Positions 40,837 through 49,493 of a stretch of DNA of 64,000 nucleotides are shown one piece after another. Within the stretch, counting starts at the first letter, position 1, and every line of letters begins with the position of its first letter. This stretch comes from Paraferrimonas sedimenticola (lineage in GTDB: Bacteria > Pseudomonadota > Gammaproteobacteria > Enterobacterales > Shewanellaceae): the NCBI RefSeq assembly GCF_002282855.1, contig NZ_NRIR01000011.1:33972-97971 (forward strand). Direction: 5' to 3'. A program made the position numbers and the translations under genes. Below the pieces are notes generated by a model, which was not told the origin of the DNA, searched no databases, and worked only from the letters and a program-made list of their open reading frames with translations.

Positions 40837-41697
40837 TTAGCAGCCGGAATTGGTGCTACAACAATTGCTAGTTTGGCTTTTTGTTAGTTCACGAGCCTTT
40901 GGGTCACAACAGTTTTGGACGTCCGAGCTTTCGCAACGGTTCGTGTCACAGCAATCACTCTCACGGCTATCCGATTGGCAGCGACAGCAATCGTCTTGGC
41001 TGCAGCAATTGCCATCTTGCTGGCACTCACTATCTTTGCAGCAGCGCAGTTCGCGTCCTAAATAAGTGGCTTCATCCAAGTAGAAGTTGGTGAACTTGTT
41101 TTCAAACTCATCACTGACCGAGGCTTTGGCGATTCCTGTGGCCATAAGTGCACTTTGCCAGGCTTGGACTTTGGGGAAATCCCTTACCATGTCAAAACAG
41201 GTGTGCTGACGAATGATGTTGGCGCGGTGCAGCAGCGGCAACCAAGCCATGTCTACATTGCTTAGCGACTCGCCTTTAAAGTAAGGGCCTTCGCCTAAGA
41301 TTTTTTCGACTTTGGCAAAAGATTTAGCCAGCTTTTCCATGCGCTCGATTAAGGTGTCCTTGTCTGCACTGCGCATCGCGGAGCACTGGGCTAGGTAATG
41401 CTTGCTGGCCTGATAACTCCAGGCGCGGTCCAAGGCTTTTTGCTCTGCAGTGATTTGAGCTTCTAACGCGGGATAGGCGTCGTCTAAGTACTCGGCAATA
41501 GCGTCGGATTCAAACAAGGCTGAGCCTGATTCTGTTATCAGCACAGGCACCTGGCCGTTGGGCGAAATGTCTAAAAACCATTGCGGCTTTTCTTTGAGGC
41601 TAATGTACTCAACTTCATAGGGCAGCCGCTTGGCTTCCAGCAGCGCGGTAATGCGTTGAACAAATGGGCAGATGGTAAAACTTACTACTTTAATCAT
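40837..41697 (-). CDS. Glutathione S-transferase-like protein with Cys-rich C-terminal tail
   Basis: A 286-residue protein. Residues 1-78 form a thioredoxin-like GST N domain with Cys10 in SFTICPFVQR, as in omega/beta-type GSTs; residues 85-205 form the helical C domain. Residues 219-286 are an extra tail containing 16 cysteines in CC and CXC patterns (for example CCSQDDCCRC) among Asp/Ser/Asn, resembling a metallothionein. The tail suggests soft-metal binding or redox buffering. It follows a SigZ-like sigma gene by 75 bp on the same strand. Confidence 0.8.
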   Translation of the reverse strand: MIKVVSFTICPFVQRITALLEAKRLPYEVEYISLKEKPQWFLDISPNGQVPVLITESGSALFESDAIAEYLDDAYPALEAQITAEQKALDRAWSYQASKHYLAQCSAMRSADKDTLIERMEKLAKSFAKVEKILGEGPYFKGESLSNVDMAWLPLLHRANIIRQHTCFDMVRDFPKVQAWQSALMATGIAKASVSDEFENKFTNFYLDEATYLGRELRCCKDSECQQDGNCCSQDDCCRCQSDSRESDCCDTNRCESSDVQNCCDPKARELTKSQTSNCCSTNSGC

Positions 41698-41772
41698 GTT
41701 TACGTCCCGTTAGTGTCTTCTGCCTAATAAGACGGACGAGCCACTAAAAAGACGATAAAAAATCGAAAAAAA

Positions 41773-42327
41773 CTAGCAGTTTTTGCAACCCTTTGAATTT
41801 GTCGTGCAATCGCTGAGTCTTCCACCAGCATCCAGTTCGAAATCGCAACAGGCGTCAAACAGGGCGCGCAACTGCTGCCGACTTTTGTGCACTCTGGATT
41901 TCAAGGTTGAATAGGGGAGCTGATGCTCCTCGGCATAGCGTTTTTGCGGCGTGCCTTGAAGATCGATTTGGGTCAGTAACTCGGCGCCACCATCTGGCAG
42001 GGATTGCACAAAGGGCGAGATACATTCGCTCAGGGAATCCATTAACGATTGTTGGTTATCTTGATACCACAGGGTTTCGCTGTCATCTAACACATCGCGA
42101 CCTTTGCGGCGGTAGTAGTCGACAATGCTGTGGTTGGCGATTTGATACAGCCAGGGTTTGAGCTTGGCGCCTGAGCTAAGTTCTGGCAGTTTTTGGTAGC
42201 TTTTCAACAGAATATCCTGAAGCAAGTCCTCAACTTGGTGCTCGTCTGAGACTCTAGATCGCAAGAAGGCCTGCAGTTGCTGGCGGTACTGGCTCCAAAT
42301 GGTTTCAACAGTCGGGGTTGCGCTCAT
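41773..42327 (-). CDS. ECF-type RNA polymerase sigma factor, SigZ-like, with Cys-containing tail
   Basis: A 184-residue sigma-70 family factor with region 2 (VEDLLQDILLKSYQKLP, about 32-48) and region 4 (YAEEHQLPYSTLKSRVHKSRQQL, about 131-153). The C-terminal extension (160-184) has Cys160, Cys161, Cys174, Cys181 and Cys184. This pattern resembles SigZ-group factors, where the tail may bind metal or sense redox state in place of a separate anti-sigma. No anti-sigma gene is adjacent. The GST-tail gene downstream is the likely target. Confidence 0.82.
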   Translation of the reverse strand: MSATPTVETIWSQYRQQLQAFLRSRVSDEHQVEDLLQDILLKSYQKLPELSSGAKLKPWLYQIANHSIVDYYRRKGRDVLDDSETLWYQDNQQSLMDSLSECISPFVQSLPDGGAELLTQIDLQGTPQKRYAEEHQLPYSTLKSRVHKSRQQLRALFDACCDFELDAGGRLSDCTTNSKGCKNC

Positions 42328-42467
42328 TGGTAATGTCCTAGTTTGAGGAACGCCAGCTCAGCGTTCGCTGAAACCTTAATGTTGGATGAAAGTTTTGCGA
42401 AGTCCAGTGATAGACAACAATACCAGTCGCTTTTTGTCTCGAATGTGTGATACATGCAAACGCACCG
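42328..42467. other. Upstream region of the sigma factor gene
   Basis: No gene is seen. It should contain the sigma-gene promoter on the minus strand, but I could not pick a -35/-10 pair with confidence. Confidence 0.4.
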
Positions 42468-42590
42468 TCATTGCTGAGAATTAAACACCCCTAGCACGGC
42501 AAGTTCGCTGATTTCCTTAAAGCCTTGCGCGGCCGCGTTGGACGACATCAGCCAAACGATAGCCGCTATGAATTTCCACCGAACCGACAT
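42468..42590 (-). pseudogene. Possible signal-peptide remnant or small secreted peptide
   Basis: A 40-codon frame from the ATG at 42590 starts MSVRWKFIAAIVWLMSSNAA, which looks like a complete signal peptide ending AAAQG, followed by only 17 residues. It may be the 5' stub of a lost secreted protein or a real small peptide. No good ribosome site is present. A perfect LacI-type operator palindrome (42677-42690) lies about 90 bp upstream of its start, compatible with former membership in that regulon. Confidence 0.25.
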
Positions 42591-42676
42591 AATTATGGGT
42601 TTTCCCTGAGCAATTCTGAGCTGATTAAACCCCACCCATTGTAGAAGACGCATACAAATTCGAATCAAAACCAAAA

Positions 42677-42690
42677 TGTTAGCGCTAACA
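42677..42690. promoter_or_regulatory. LacI-family operator palindrome (distal)
   Basis: TGTTAGCGCTAACA is a perfect 14-bp palindrome with the central CG typical of LacI/GalR-family operators. It lies 160 bp (about 15 helical turns) upstream of the promoter-overlapping site at 42850-42863, a distance suitable for DNA looping. Confidence 0.6.
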
Positions 42691-42818
42691 CTGTCAGCCC
42701 CTGTAGGCCCCCTAGTCAGTAGTTCTCTAGACAGCTAGTAAGCGTGGCTTCAAGCGCTGGTCAAACCAGCTAAAAGCCAGAATTTACAGCCTTGTGTAAA
42801 TGATTGGTTAATAAAATG

Positions 42819-42847
42819 TTGACGATTATCTTTCCCTAAATTATGTT
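42819..42847 (+). promoter_or_regulatory. Sigma-70 promoter of the TonB-receptor locus
   Basis: TTGACG (42819-42824) and TATGTT (42842-42847) are spaced by 17 bp. A palindromic operator begins 3 bp after the -10, so a bound repressor would block transcription start. Confidence 0.7.
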
Positions 42848-42849
42848 TA

Positions 42850-42863
42850 TGAAAGCGCTTTCA
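42850..42863. promoter_or_regulatory. LacI-family operator overlapping the transcription start
   Basis: TGAAAGCGCTTTCA is a perfect 14-bp palindrome, the form bound by many carbohydrate-responsive LacI regulators in marine gammaproteobacteria. A near-identical site (TGTAAGCGCTTTCA) lies upstream of the GH3 gene at 53652-53665, beside the lacI-family gene. Confidence 0.75.
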
Positions 42864-42974
42864 ATAAGGCGAAAAGAATAATGATTCTGATTTGCCATCA
42901 ACAGGCAGTAAGCAAAGTGCGGATCGAAAGCAGAGAGAGCTAACAACAATTACACCTTGGGTGAGGACGGAATA

Positions 42975-45900
42975 ATGAAGTATCAAAGCTTCAAAAAAAC
43001 GCACTTGGCTACCAGTCTATCGCTGGCGCTGGGTGCAGCAGCGATGTCTCCGCTGGTGTCGATGGCAGAAGAAGTCGACGAGAACGTAGAAGTAATTCAG
43101 GTGAAAGGTATTCGAGGTAGTTTGATCAAATCTACCGACATCAAACGTCAAGCGGACGGTGTGGTTGACGCCATTTCTGCTGAAGACATTGGTAAAATGC
43201 CCGACACCAACTTGGCCGAATCGCTGCAACGTATTACCGGTGTAGCGATTGACCGTACCAACGGTGAAGGTTCGAAAATCACCGTGCGTGGCTTTGGTCC
43301 TGACTACAACGTAGTGACCCTTAACGGTCGCCAGATGCCGGCGGCTAACCTAGAAGCCACGAGTGCTGCTAACTCCCGTTCGTTTGATTTCGCCAACTTG
43401 GCAGCAGAGAGCGTCAGCGGTGTTGAGGTTTACAAAACCAGCACAGCTAAGCTAGCCACCGGTGGCATTGGTTCAACCATTAACATCACGACCGCTCGTC
43501 CACTGGATAACCCAGGCTTGGTGGCCAGTATTGGCGCCAAAGGAATTTACGATTCGTCAGTAGACGATGGCGACGGCAGTGGCTCTAAAGTAACACCTGA
43601 AGTGTCTGGTATTTTCAGCCAAACCTTTCTAGACGACACCGTGGGAATTGCACTTACTGGCTCCCTGTCTCGTCGTGACTTGACTCGTAATACCGCTGAA
43701 ACCTCAAGTGGTTGGTTCACTATGAACGGGACAGCCGGTCTAACCGATGATCCTGATTGGGGTTCATTACCCACCAATGGTAATTTCGTAAACCGTCCAC
43801 AAGAAAAGGATGTGTACTCAGTACCGCGAAACCTGTTGTACAGTTTTAACGACATTAAACGTGAGCGTGCCAATGGTCAGGTAACCTTACAGTGGGCGCC
43901 GACCGACAAACTTAAAGGTACCTTGGACTACACCTACTCGGAGCAGGATGTCGAAACGCGTCGTCAGGAAATGTCGACCTGGTTTAACGGTAACCCTGTG
44001 GCTGGTGAATACACCAAAGGCACCAATACCCAAGGTTCGGTTGTCGGCCCTGTGATATACTCGGACTCTACTGGTGCTGATGTTGGTTTGGGTACCGGTA
44101 ACTGGGGAACGGTTAACAAGAATCATTCTGCGGGCTTTAACCTAGAGTACTTAGCTACCGATAACTTGAGCTTTGAGTTGGACTTCCACCGCTCAACCGC
44201 CGAAGCCGGCGCCAAAGACAACCGCGGTTCAAACAACGTCATTTCAGCAGTTCAGTTCGACCGAGTGGGCACCACAGTCGACTACAGCAAAGACTTTCCT
44301 GTGATGGACATCGCTTTCGCTGATGGTGTTGCTGGGCTGGATCCCGCTCGCATGTCGACCTCAGGTACCAGTTTCCGTAATTCGTACAACAAATCTGAAA
44401 TCGATCAGTTGCAACTGTCTGGTGAGTACGTTTTTGACGAGGGCATTGTAGAGAGTATTGATTTTGGTGTGGTTGCGCTGACATCCAAAAACCGCTCGGC
44501 CTTCTCCAATACTCAACGCGACCGTTGGGGCGGTTACGGCACACCAGACCAATACCCTGACCAGATTTTTGTTCAGCAAGACTTGAAGAAACGATTTAGC
44601 GGCTTGCCGGGCGTGGACAATCCAAACCTAGAGCCAGTGTTTTACTCTTCGGAGTTTAACGACCTAGTTCAGGCAATCTCGGATGTGGCTGCAGCCAATG
44701 GTGATATTTTAGGGCCGTGTGGCACTATTTTGTGTGCGGATCCTAACTTCTCTACTGACCGTCGCACCAAGGAAGAGCAAACCGCGGCTTTCTTGCAAGC
44801 CAATTTGGCTTGGGATATTGCCGACATGCCAACCCGTTTAATCCTTGGTGTCCGCTATGAAAATACCAAGGTGACCGCCGACGCTAAGGTGCCGACTTAC
44901 AACGAGATTGTGTGGTCCGGTGACAACGAGTTTACCGCTCAATCAACCGGCGAAGTCTTTACTCAGCAAAAGGGTGACTACAGCTACTTCCTGCCGAGCT
45001 TCGACTTCCGTATCAATCCAATGGATGACTTGGTACTGCGGGCTTCGTTCAGCCAATCGATTACTCGTCCAAGCTACGCCGATATTCAAGGCGGCCAAAC
45101 CATTAACCCATTGCTGCGTCAAACCGGCGGTACGGGTAACTTTGGTAACACCAACTTGAAGCCATTTGAGTCGTCAAACTACGACTTGTCGGCAGAGTGG
45201 TACTACGGCGAAGGCAGTTATGTTTCTGCGGGCTACTACATGAAGGACGTGAAAAACTTCATTGGCCAAGACACCTTCCAGGATGAAACTTGGCAATTGC
45301 CACATCCAGGCCAGGGCCCTCGTTACTTGCAAGCTCGAGAAGCTGTTGCAGCAGCCGGTGGGGATCCCGACAACAACACAGAAATTCGCCAGTACTTTGT
45401 TGATCAGAACTGGGTGAATGAAGACGGTGAAATCGTCGGTGAGGATGGCGATCCATTGGCCGTATTCGAAATCTTCACTCCAGTTAACGCTCGCAAAGCA
45501 AAAATTGACGGTTTTGAGTTGGCTTTACAGCACTTGTTTGGCGAGTCAGGCTTCGGTCTAGCAGTCAACTACACCAAGGTTAACGGTGATGTGAAGTATG
45601 ACAACTACAACACCAATAAGGAGCGTTACGAAGGTCAAGAAGTCCCCAACCAGTTCGTTTTACTGGGGCTAAGTGACACCTTCAACGGCGTGTTCTTCTA
45701 CGACCAAAATGCATTCCAGGCGCGTATTGCGTACAACTGGCGTGACAAGTTCCTGACCTCGACCATTGATGGTAATGGCGAACGCAACCCAATTTATACC
45801 GATGCCTACGGTCAATGGGATGCCAACGTCAGCTATGACTTCACTGAGAACTTCTCGGTATTTGGTGAAGTGATTAACCTAACTGGTGAGTACCAGCGTT

Positions 45901-45983
45901 TGGTCGGTCGTCACCCGAACATGATTATTGCGATTAACAAGCAAGCCCCTCGTTATCACTTGGGTGCTCGTTACAAGTTCTAA
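42975..45983 (+). CDS. Large TonB-dependent receptor (carbohydrate-type)
   Basis: A 1002-residue outer-membrane receptor. The ATG at 42975 is chosen because GAGGA lies 7 bp upstream and the signal peptide (LATSLSLALGAAAMSPLVSMA) follows directly. After the TonB-box-like EVIQVKGIRGSL, the plug contains DTNLAESLQRITGVAIDR and TVRGFGPDYNVVTLNGR, hallmarks of the long receptors of Caulobacter/Xanthomonas/Alteromonas used for oligosaccharide uptake. It ends in YHLGARYKF with a terminal Phe. The operator and neighbouring halogenase, SapC, cupin and GH3 genes suggest glycan uptake. Confidence 0.93.
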   Translation: MKYQSFKKTHLATSLSLALGAAAMSPLVSMAEEVDENVEVIQVKGIRGSLIKSTDIKRQADGVVDAISAEDIGKMPDTNLAESLQRITGVAIDRTNGEGSKITVRGFGPDYNVVTLNGRQMPAANLEATSAANSRSFDFANLAAESVSGVEVYKTSTAKLATGGIGSTINITTARPLDNPGLVASIGAKGIYDSSVDDGDGSGSKVTPEVSGIFSQTFLDDTVGIALTGSLSRRDLTRNTAETSSGWFTMNGTAGLTDDPDWGSLPTNGNFVNRPQEKDVYSVPRNLLYSFNDIKRERANGQVTLQWAPTDKLKGTLDYTYSEQDVETRRQEMSTWFNGNPVAGEYTKGTNTQGSVVGPVIYSDSTGADVGLGTGNWGTVNKNHSAGFNLEYLATDNLSFELDFHRSTAEAGAKDNRGSNNVISAVQFDRVGTTVDYSKDFPVMDIAFADGVAGLDPARMSTSGTSFRNSYNKSEIDQLQLSGEYVFDEGIVESIDFGVVALTSKNRSAFSNTQRDRWGGYGTPDQYPDQIFVQQDLKKRFSGLPGVDNPNLEPVFYSSEFNDLVQAISDVAAANGDILGPCGTILCADPNFSTDRRTKEEQTAAFLQANLAWDIADMPTRLILGVRYENTKVTADAKVPTYNEIVWSGDNEFTAQSTGEVFTQQKGDYSYFLPSFDFRINPMDDLVLRASFSQSITRPSYADIQGGQTINPLLRQTGGTGNFGNTNLKPFESSNYDLSAEWYYGEGSYVSAGYYMKDVKNFIGQDTFQDETWQLPHPGQGPRYLQAREAVAAAGGDPDNNTEIRQYFVDQNWVNEDGEIVGEDGDPLAVFEIFTPVNARKAKIDGFELALQHLFGESGFGLAVNYTKVNGDVKYDNYNTNKERYEGQEVPNQFVLLGLSDTFNGVFFYDQNAFQARIAYNWRDKFLTSTIDGNGERNPIYTDAYGQWDANVSYDFTENFSVFGEVINLTGEYQRLVGRHPNMIIAINKQAPRYHLGARYKF

Positions 45984-46002
45984 TCACTGGCGTCGATTGG
46001 GA

Positions 46003-46033
46003 AACAGCCGCACTCTCCCGCGGCTGTTTTTTT
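46003..46033 (+). terminator. Terminator after the TonB receptor
   Basis: An AACAGCCGC / GCGGCTGTT stem with an 8-nt loop is followed by TTTTT. The downstream genes may rely on partial readthrough or on a separate promoter in the 100 bp that follow. Confidence 0.8.
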
Positions 46034-46134
46034 GCCATCAAAGCGCGGGATAAGGTATAAAAAGGAGAGGCGAAATCCTGCAACATTTGAGAGAAAAAAC
46101 AATAACAACTCAAGCTGAAGAGGTAGCCTAATTA

Positions 46135-47697
46135 ATGGCGCAAGCGATTCAACACGTACTGATTGTCGGCGGTGGTACCGCCGGTTGGCTAACGGCAGCG
46201 ATATTAGCTTCAGAGCACGCCAGTCACAAAGATAATGGCATCACAGTCACTCTGGTTGAATCTCCAGATGTAGCCACCATTGGGGTCGGAGAAGGTACTT
46301 GGCCTACCATGCGCGAGACGCTGCAGCGCATTGGTCTAAATGAACGCGACTTTTTGAGTTTTACCCAGGCGTCTTACAAGCAAGGGTCCAAATTTGTCGG
46401 TTGGCGCAACGGCAGCGCTGACGACGCCTACTACCATCCTTTTTCTTTGCCCGAGGGCTACCTAGACACAGACATTCTGCCTTATTGGCAGATGCACTGT
46501 GGTTCACAATCCTTGGCGGATGCTTTTAGCGGACAAAGCCGGCTTTGTGATGCCGACAAGGCGCCCAAACAGGCCGCAACTCCAGATTATGCTGGGGTGG
46601 CAAATTATGGTTACCACCTAGATGCGGGCAAATTCGCTGAAATGCTCACCCGCCATTGCGTTGAGCGCCTTGGTGTTAAGCACATCAAAGACCACATCCA
46701 AGCGGTTGAACCTGCGTCAAATGGTGACATACAGGCGGTGGTGACTCGTAATCATGGGCCGCTTAAGGCGGATTTGTTTGTCGACTGTAGTGGTCTTAAC
46801 GGCCTGCTGATCGACAAGCACTATGGCATTGAATTCGAGTCGGCCCATCAAGTGCTGTTTAACGACCGAGCCATTGCCATGCAAGTGCCCTACTCTGAGC
46901 AGGATCAAGCCATCGCCTCAGCGACCATAGCGACCGCTCAAAGCGCTGGCTGGATCTGGGATATCGGCTTGCAAAGCCGCCGCGGCACGGGTCACGTCTA
47001 TTCCAGCGCCCATATGGACCCAGACCAAGCTGAGTCCGCCTTGCGTCACTATGTGGCTCAAAGTGTGGGACAACAACAAGCCGAGCAATTGAGCTGCCGC
47101 CACATCAGTATTCGCCCAGGCCATCGCAAACAGTTTTGGCATCGCAATTGTGTGGCGGTTGGAATGGCTGCGGGCTTTATCGAACCGCTAGAAGCCTCGG
47201 CGCTGGCTTTGGTCGAGCTGTCCGCCAAGATGTTGGCCGAGCAGCTGCCAAGAGATCATCAAACCATGGCGATAACCGCCAAGCGATTCAATCAAAAATT
47301 CTTACTGCGCTGGCAGCGAATTATCGAGTTTTTGAAACTGCATTACGCCATCAGTCAGCGCGATGACAGTCAGTACTGGCGCGATAATCGCAATAGTAAT
47401 AGTTGGCCTGAGCGCCTCGCCGAATTACTTGAGTTGTGGCAACGGCAATCGCCTTCGCGTTTTGACTTTGAGATGGCTGAGGAAATATTCCCATCTGCGA
47501 GTTACTTCTACGTGCTGTACGGCATGGGGTTTCAGACTCAGATTGCGAGTAATGCTCGAGTACAGCGCCAGTTGCAACAAGCGGCTAAACACTACCAACA
47601 AGCCCAACAAAAAACACAACAAATGCTGGCGGGCCTTCCGGGCAACCGCGAGCTATTACAACAAATTACTGCAGCGTCTATGGCGGCGACTCGCTAA
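46135..47697 (+). CDS. Flavin-dependent tryptophan-halogenase-family protein (divergent)
   Basis: A 520-residue member of the FADH2-dependent halogenase family: FAD motif VGGGTAGW (11-18), GVGEGTWP, the catalytic lysine position Lys82 (SYKQGSKF) and the EPLEAS glutamate region (350-355). The usual WxWxIP motif reads WIWDIG (273-278), losing the proline, so halogenation activity is doubtful. It is the first of two such genes around SapC and cupin genes. The substrate may be neither tryptophan nor even aromatic. Confidence 0.85.
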   Translation: MAQAIQHVLIVGGGTAGWLTAAILASEHASHKDNGITVTLVESPDVATIGVGEGTWPTMRETLQRIGLNERDFLSFTQASYKQGSKFVGWRNGSADDAYYHPFSLPEGYLDTDILPYWQMHCGSQSLADAFSGQSRLCDADKAPKQAATPDYAGVANYGYHLDAGKFAEMLTRHCVERLGVKHIKDHIQAVEPASNGDIQAVVTRNHGPLKADLFVDCSGLNGLLIDKHYGIEFESAHQVLFNDRAIAMQVPYSEQDQAIASATIATAQSAGWIWDIGLQSRRGTGHVYSSAHMDPDQAESALRHYVAQSVGQQQAEQLSCRHISIRPGHRKQFWHRNCVAVGMAAGFIEPLEASALALVELSAKMLAEQLPRDHQTMAITAKRFNQKFLLRWQRIIEFLKLHYAISQRDDSQYWRDNRNSNSWPERLAELLELWQRQSPSRFDFEMAEEIFPSASYFYVLYGMGFQTQIASNARVQRQLQQAAKHYQQAQQKTQQMLAGLPGNRELLQQITAASMAATR

Positions 47698-47715
47698 GTT
47701 TCCCACGGAGAGAAC

Positions 47716-48441
47716 ATGTCTAATCACGCGATTCTGAACAATATTGATCATCTGGATTTAAAAGTGAGCACCGAGCGCCGAGCCGAACTGGGTGATGACT
47801 TGATGTGTGTACAAACGTTTCCTTTGGAGTTTAGAAATGTTCAGGCCGAATACCCGATTTTTTTCAGTCACCACCCGCAAACCAACGAATTGCAGCCGCT
47901 AGTAATGTTTGGCTTTGAGCACGGTGAGAACTTATATCTGGACAGCAACGGGTGGCGCGCCGACTACATTCCGCTAATGGTGGAAAAAGGACCGTTCATG
48001 ATTGGCACTCAGACCTTTCCTAACGAGCCTGATCGCAACGAGCCTGTGCTGACCATAGATTTAGACAGTCCTCGAGTAAGCGCGACCGCTGGAGAGTCCT
48101 TATTCTTGCCTCATGGCGGCAGTAGCGAATTTACTGAACGCATGGCTTCGGTAATGCAAGCGGTCTACGAAGGGGACGGGCACAGCAAGGGGTTGGTTGC
48201 TGCTTTAGAAAAGCATCAATTGTTAGAACCTTTCTTTTTGGATATCGAGCTAGACAATGGGGATCGGCATCGCTTATCAGGCTTTATGACCATAAACGAA
48301 GACAAACTGTCGGAGTTGGACGCCGAAGCCCTTGCTGAGCTTAATCAGCAAGGGTATCTCCAGCCAATTTACATGGTTATAGCGTCGCTTTCGAACATTC
48401 GTCGCTTAATTGCTTTTAAGAATCAGAGCTTGGCTGAATGA
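47716..48441 (+). CDS. SapC-family protein
   Basis: A 241-residue protein matching the SapC family: VQTFPLEFRNVQAEYPIFF near residue 32, then LQPLVMFGF, DYIPLMVEKGPFMIG and FLPHGGSSE, ending with the helical SNIRRLIAFKNQ. No signal peptide is seen, so it is probably cytoplasmic. SapC was named from an S-layer/resistance context in Campylobacter, but the homologues in TonB-receptor loci have no assigned function. The stop overlaps the cupin gene start (ATGA). Confidence 0.88.
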   Translation: MSNHAILNNIDHLDLKVSTERRAELGDDLMCVQTFPLEFRNVQAEYPIFFSHHPQTNELQPLVMFGFEHGENLYLDSNGWRADYIPLMVEKGPFMIGTQTFPNEPDRNEPVLTIDLDSPRVSATAGESLFLPHGGSSEFTERMASVMQAVYEGDGHSKGLVAALEKHQLLEPFFLDIELDNGDRHRLSGFMTINEDKLSELDAEALAELNQQGYLQPIYMVIASLSNIRRLIAFKNQSLAE

Positions 48442-49457
48442 ACAGGCTCGGCGAATTGGCCCCAATTCAGGAGCTAGAGGGTTTAAGTCGCTCAGGCCTA
48501 ACCGATGAACTACTAACTCGGGATACTCCTTGGGTGGCTCGCGGTTTGATGGCCGACTGGCCTATGGTCAAAGCTGGTCAGCAAGGTGCCCGTCATGCGC
48601 GCGAATACTTGCTGCAGTTTTACCAGGGTATTACGGTCGGGACCTTTAGCGCCGATGCTAAGTACCAGGGGCGCTATTTCTACAACGAGGCAATGGATAA
48701 CGTAAATTTCGAGCGCGCACCGGCCAAGCTAGATCAAGTGTTTACGCGCTTGCAACAGTTAGAAGCTGAATCGGACCCGTCGTCTTTGTACGTGGGTTCG
48801 ACCACCATAGACAATTGTCTGCCCGGGTTTCGACAGCACAATGACGTGGATTTGGGTGAGCGTGATGCACTGGCTACCATTTGGATGGGTAACCGCAGCA
48901 CAATTGCCGCCCACTATGATTTACCGGACAACCTTGCCTGTGTCGTGGCTGGGCGCCGCCGTTTTACCCTATTTCCACCTGAGCAACTGGAAAACCTCTA
49001 CGTTGGGCCGTTGGACTTTACTCCAGCGGGTCAGTCCATCAGTTTAGTGGATTTCGACAACCCAGATTTCGAGCGATTTCCCAAGTTTCGCGAGGCGCTG
49101 GCGAACGCACAGACGGTCGAGCTTGAGCCGGGCGATGCAGTCTTTATTCCGGCCATGTGGTGGCACCATGTGAAGGCCTCGACTGTTTTTAATGTGCTTA
49201 TCAACTACTGGTGGCGTCAATCCCCGGCCTTCATGAGCGCCCCGCACAACGCGTTACAGCACGCATTGATGGACATTCGCGCATTACCTAAAGCGCAGCG
49301 CAAGGCTTGGAAAGCGTTTTTCGACTACTACATTTTTGAGGCCGATGAGTCGACCCACGCCCATATTCCCCATGAGGCGCTGGCCAGTCTGGGCGAGCTA
49401 GACGCTCACAAGGCGATGCGTTTGCGCGCATTATTACTGAACAAACTTAAACGATGA
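48438..49457 (+). CDS. Cupin-like (JmjC/Cupin_8) dioxygenase-family protein
   Basis: A 339-residue protein with a double-stranded beta-helix. The metal ligands are visible as His159 and Asp161 in AAHYDLPDN and a distal His (243 or 244) in AMWWHHV, the HxD...H triad of Fe(II)/2-oxoglutarate hydroxylases. It may hydroxylate a protein or small molecule. Translation is coupled to the sapC-like gene by a 4-bp overlap, and a second halogenase-like gene follows after 36 bp. Confidence 0.88.
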   Translation: MNRLGELAPIQELEGLSRSGLTDELLTRDTPWVARGLMADWPMVKAGQQGARHAREYLLQFYQGITVGTFSADAKYQGRYFYNEAMDNVNFERAPAKLDQVFTRLQQLEAESDPSSLYVGSTTIDNCLPGFRQHNDVDLGERDALATIWMGNRSTIAAHYDLPDNLACVVAGRRRFTLFPPEQLENLYVGPLDFTPAGQSISLVDFDNPDFERFPKFREALANAQTVELEPGDAVFIPAMWWHHVKASTVFNVLINYWWRQSPAFMSAPHNALQHALMDIRALPKAQRKAWKAFFDYYIFEADESTHAHIPHEALASLGELDAHKAMRLRALLLNKLKR

Positions 49458-49493
49458 GATTACAAGCCCCAGAACTGCAATTGAGGAGTAGAC

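Noticed and set aside
40850..41093. Plus-strand open frames opposite the GST tail
   Set aside because: They are antisense to repeated cysteine codons, have no ribosome site and resemble no family.
42870..42895. Fur box upstream of the large TonB receptor (AGAATAATGATTCTGATTT)
   Set aside because: It matches only part of the consensus and lies downstream of the predicted start of transcription; the LacI-type operator is a better explanation.
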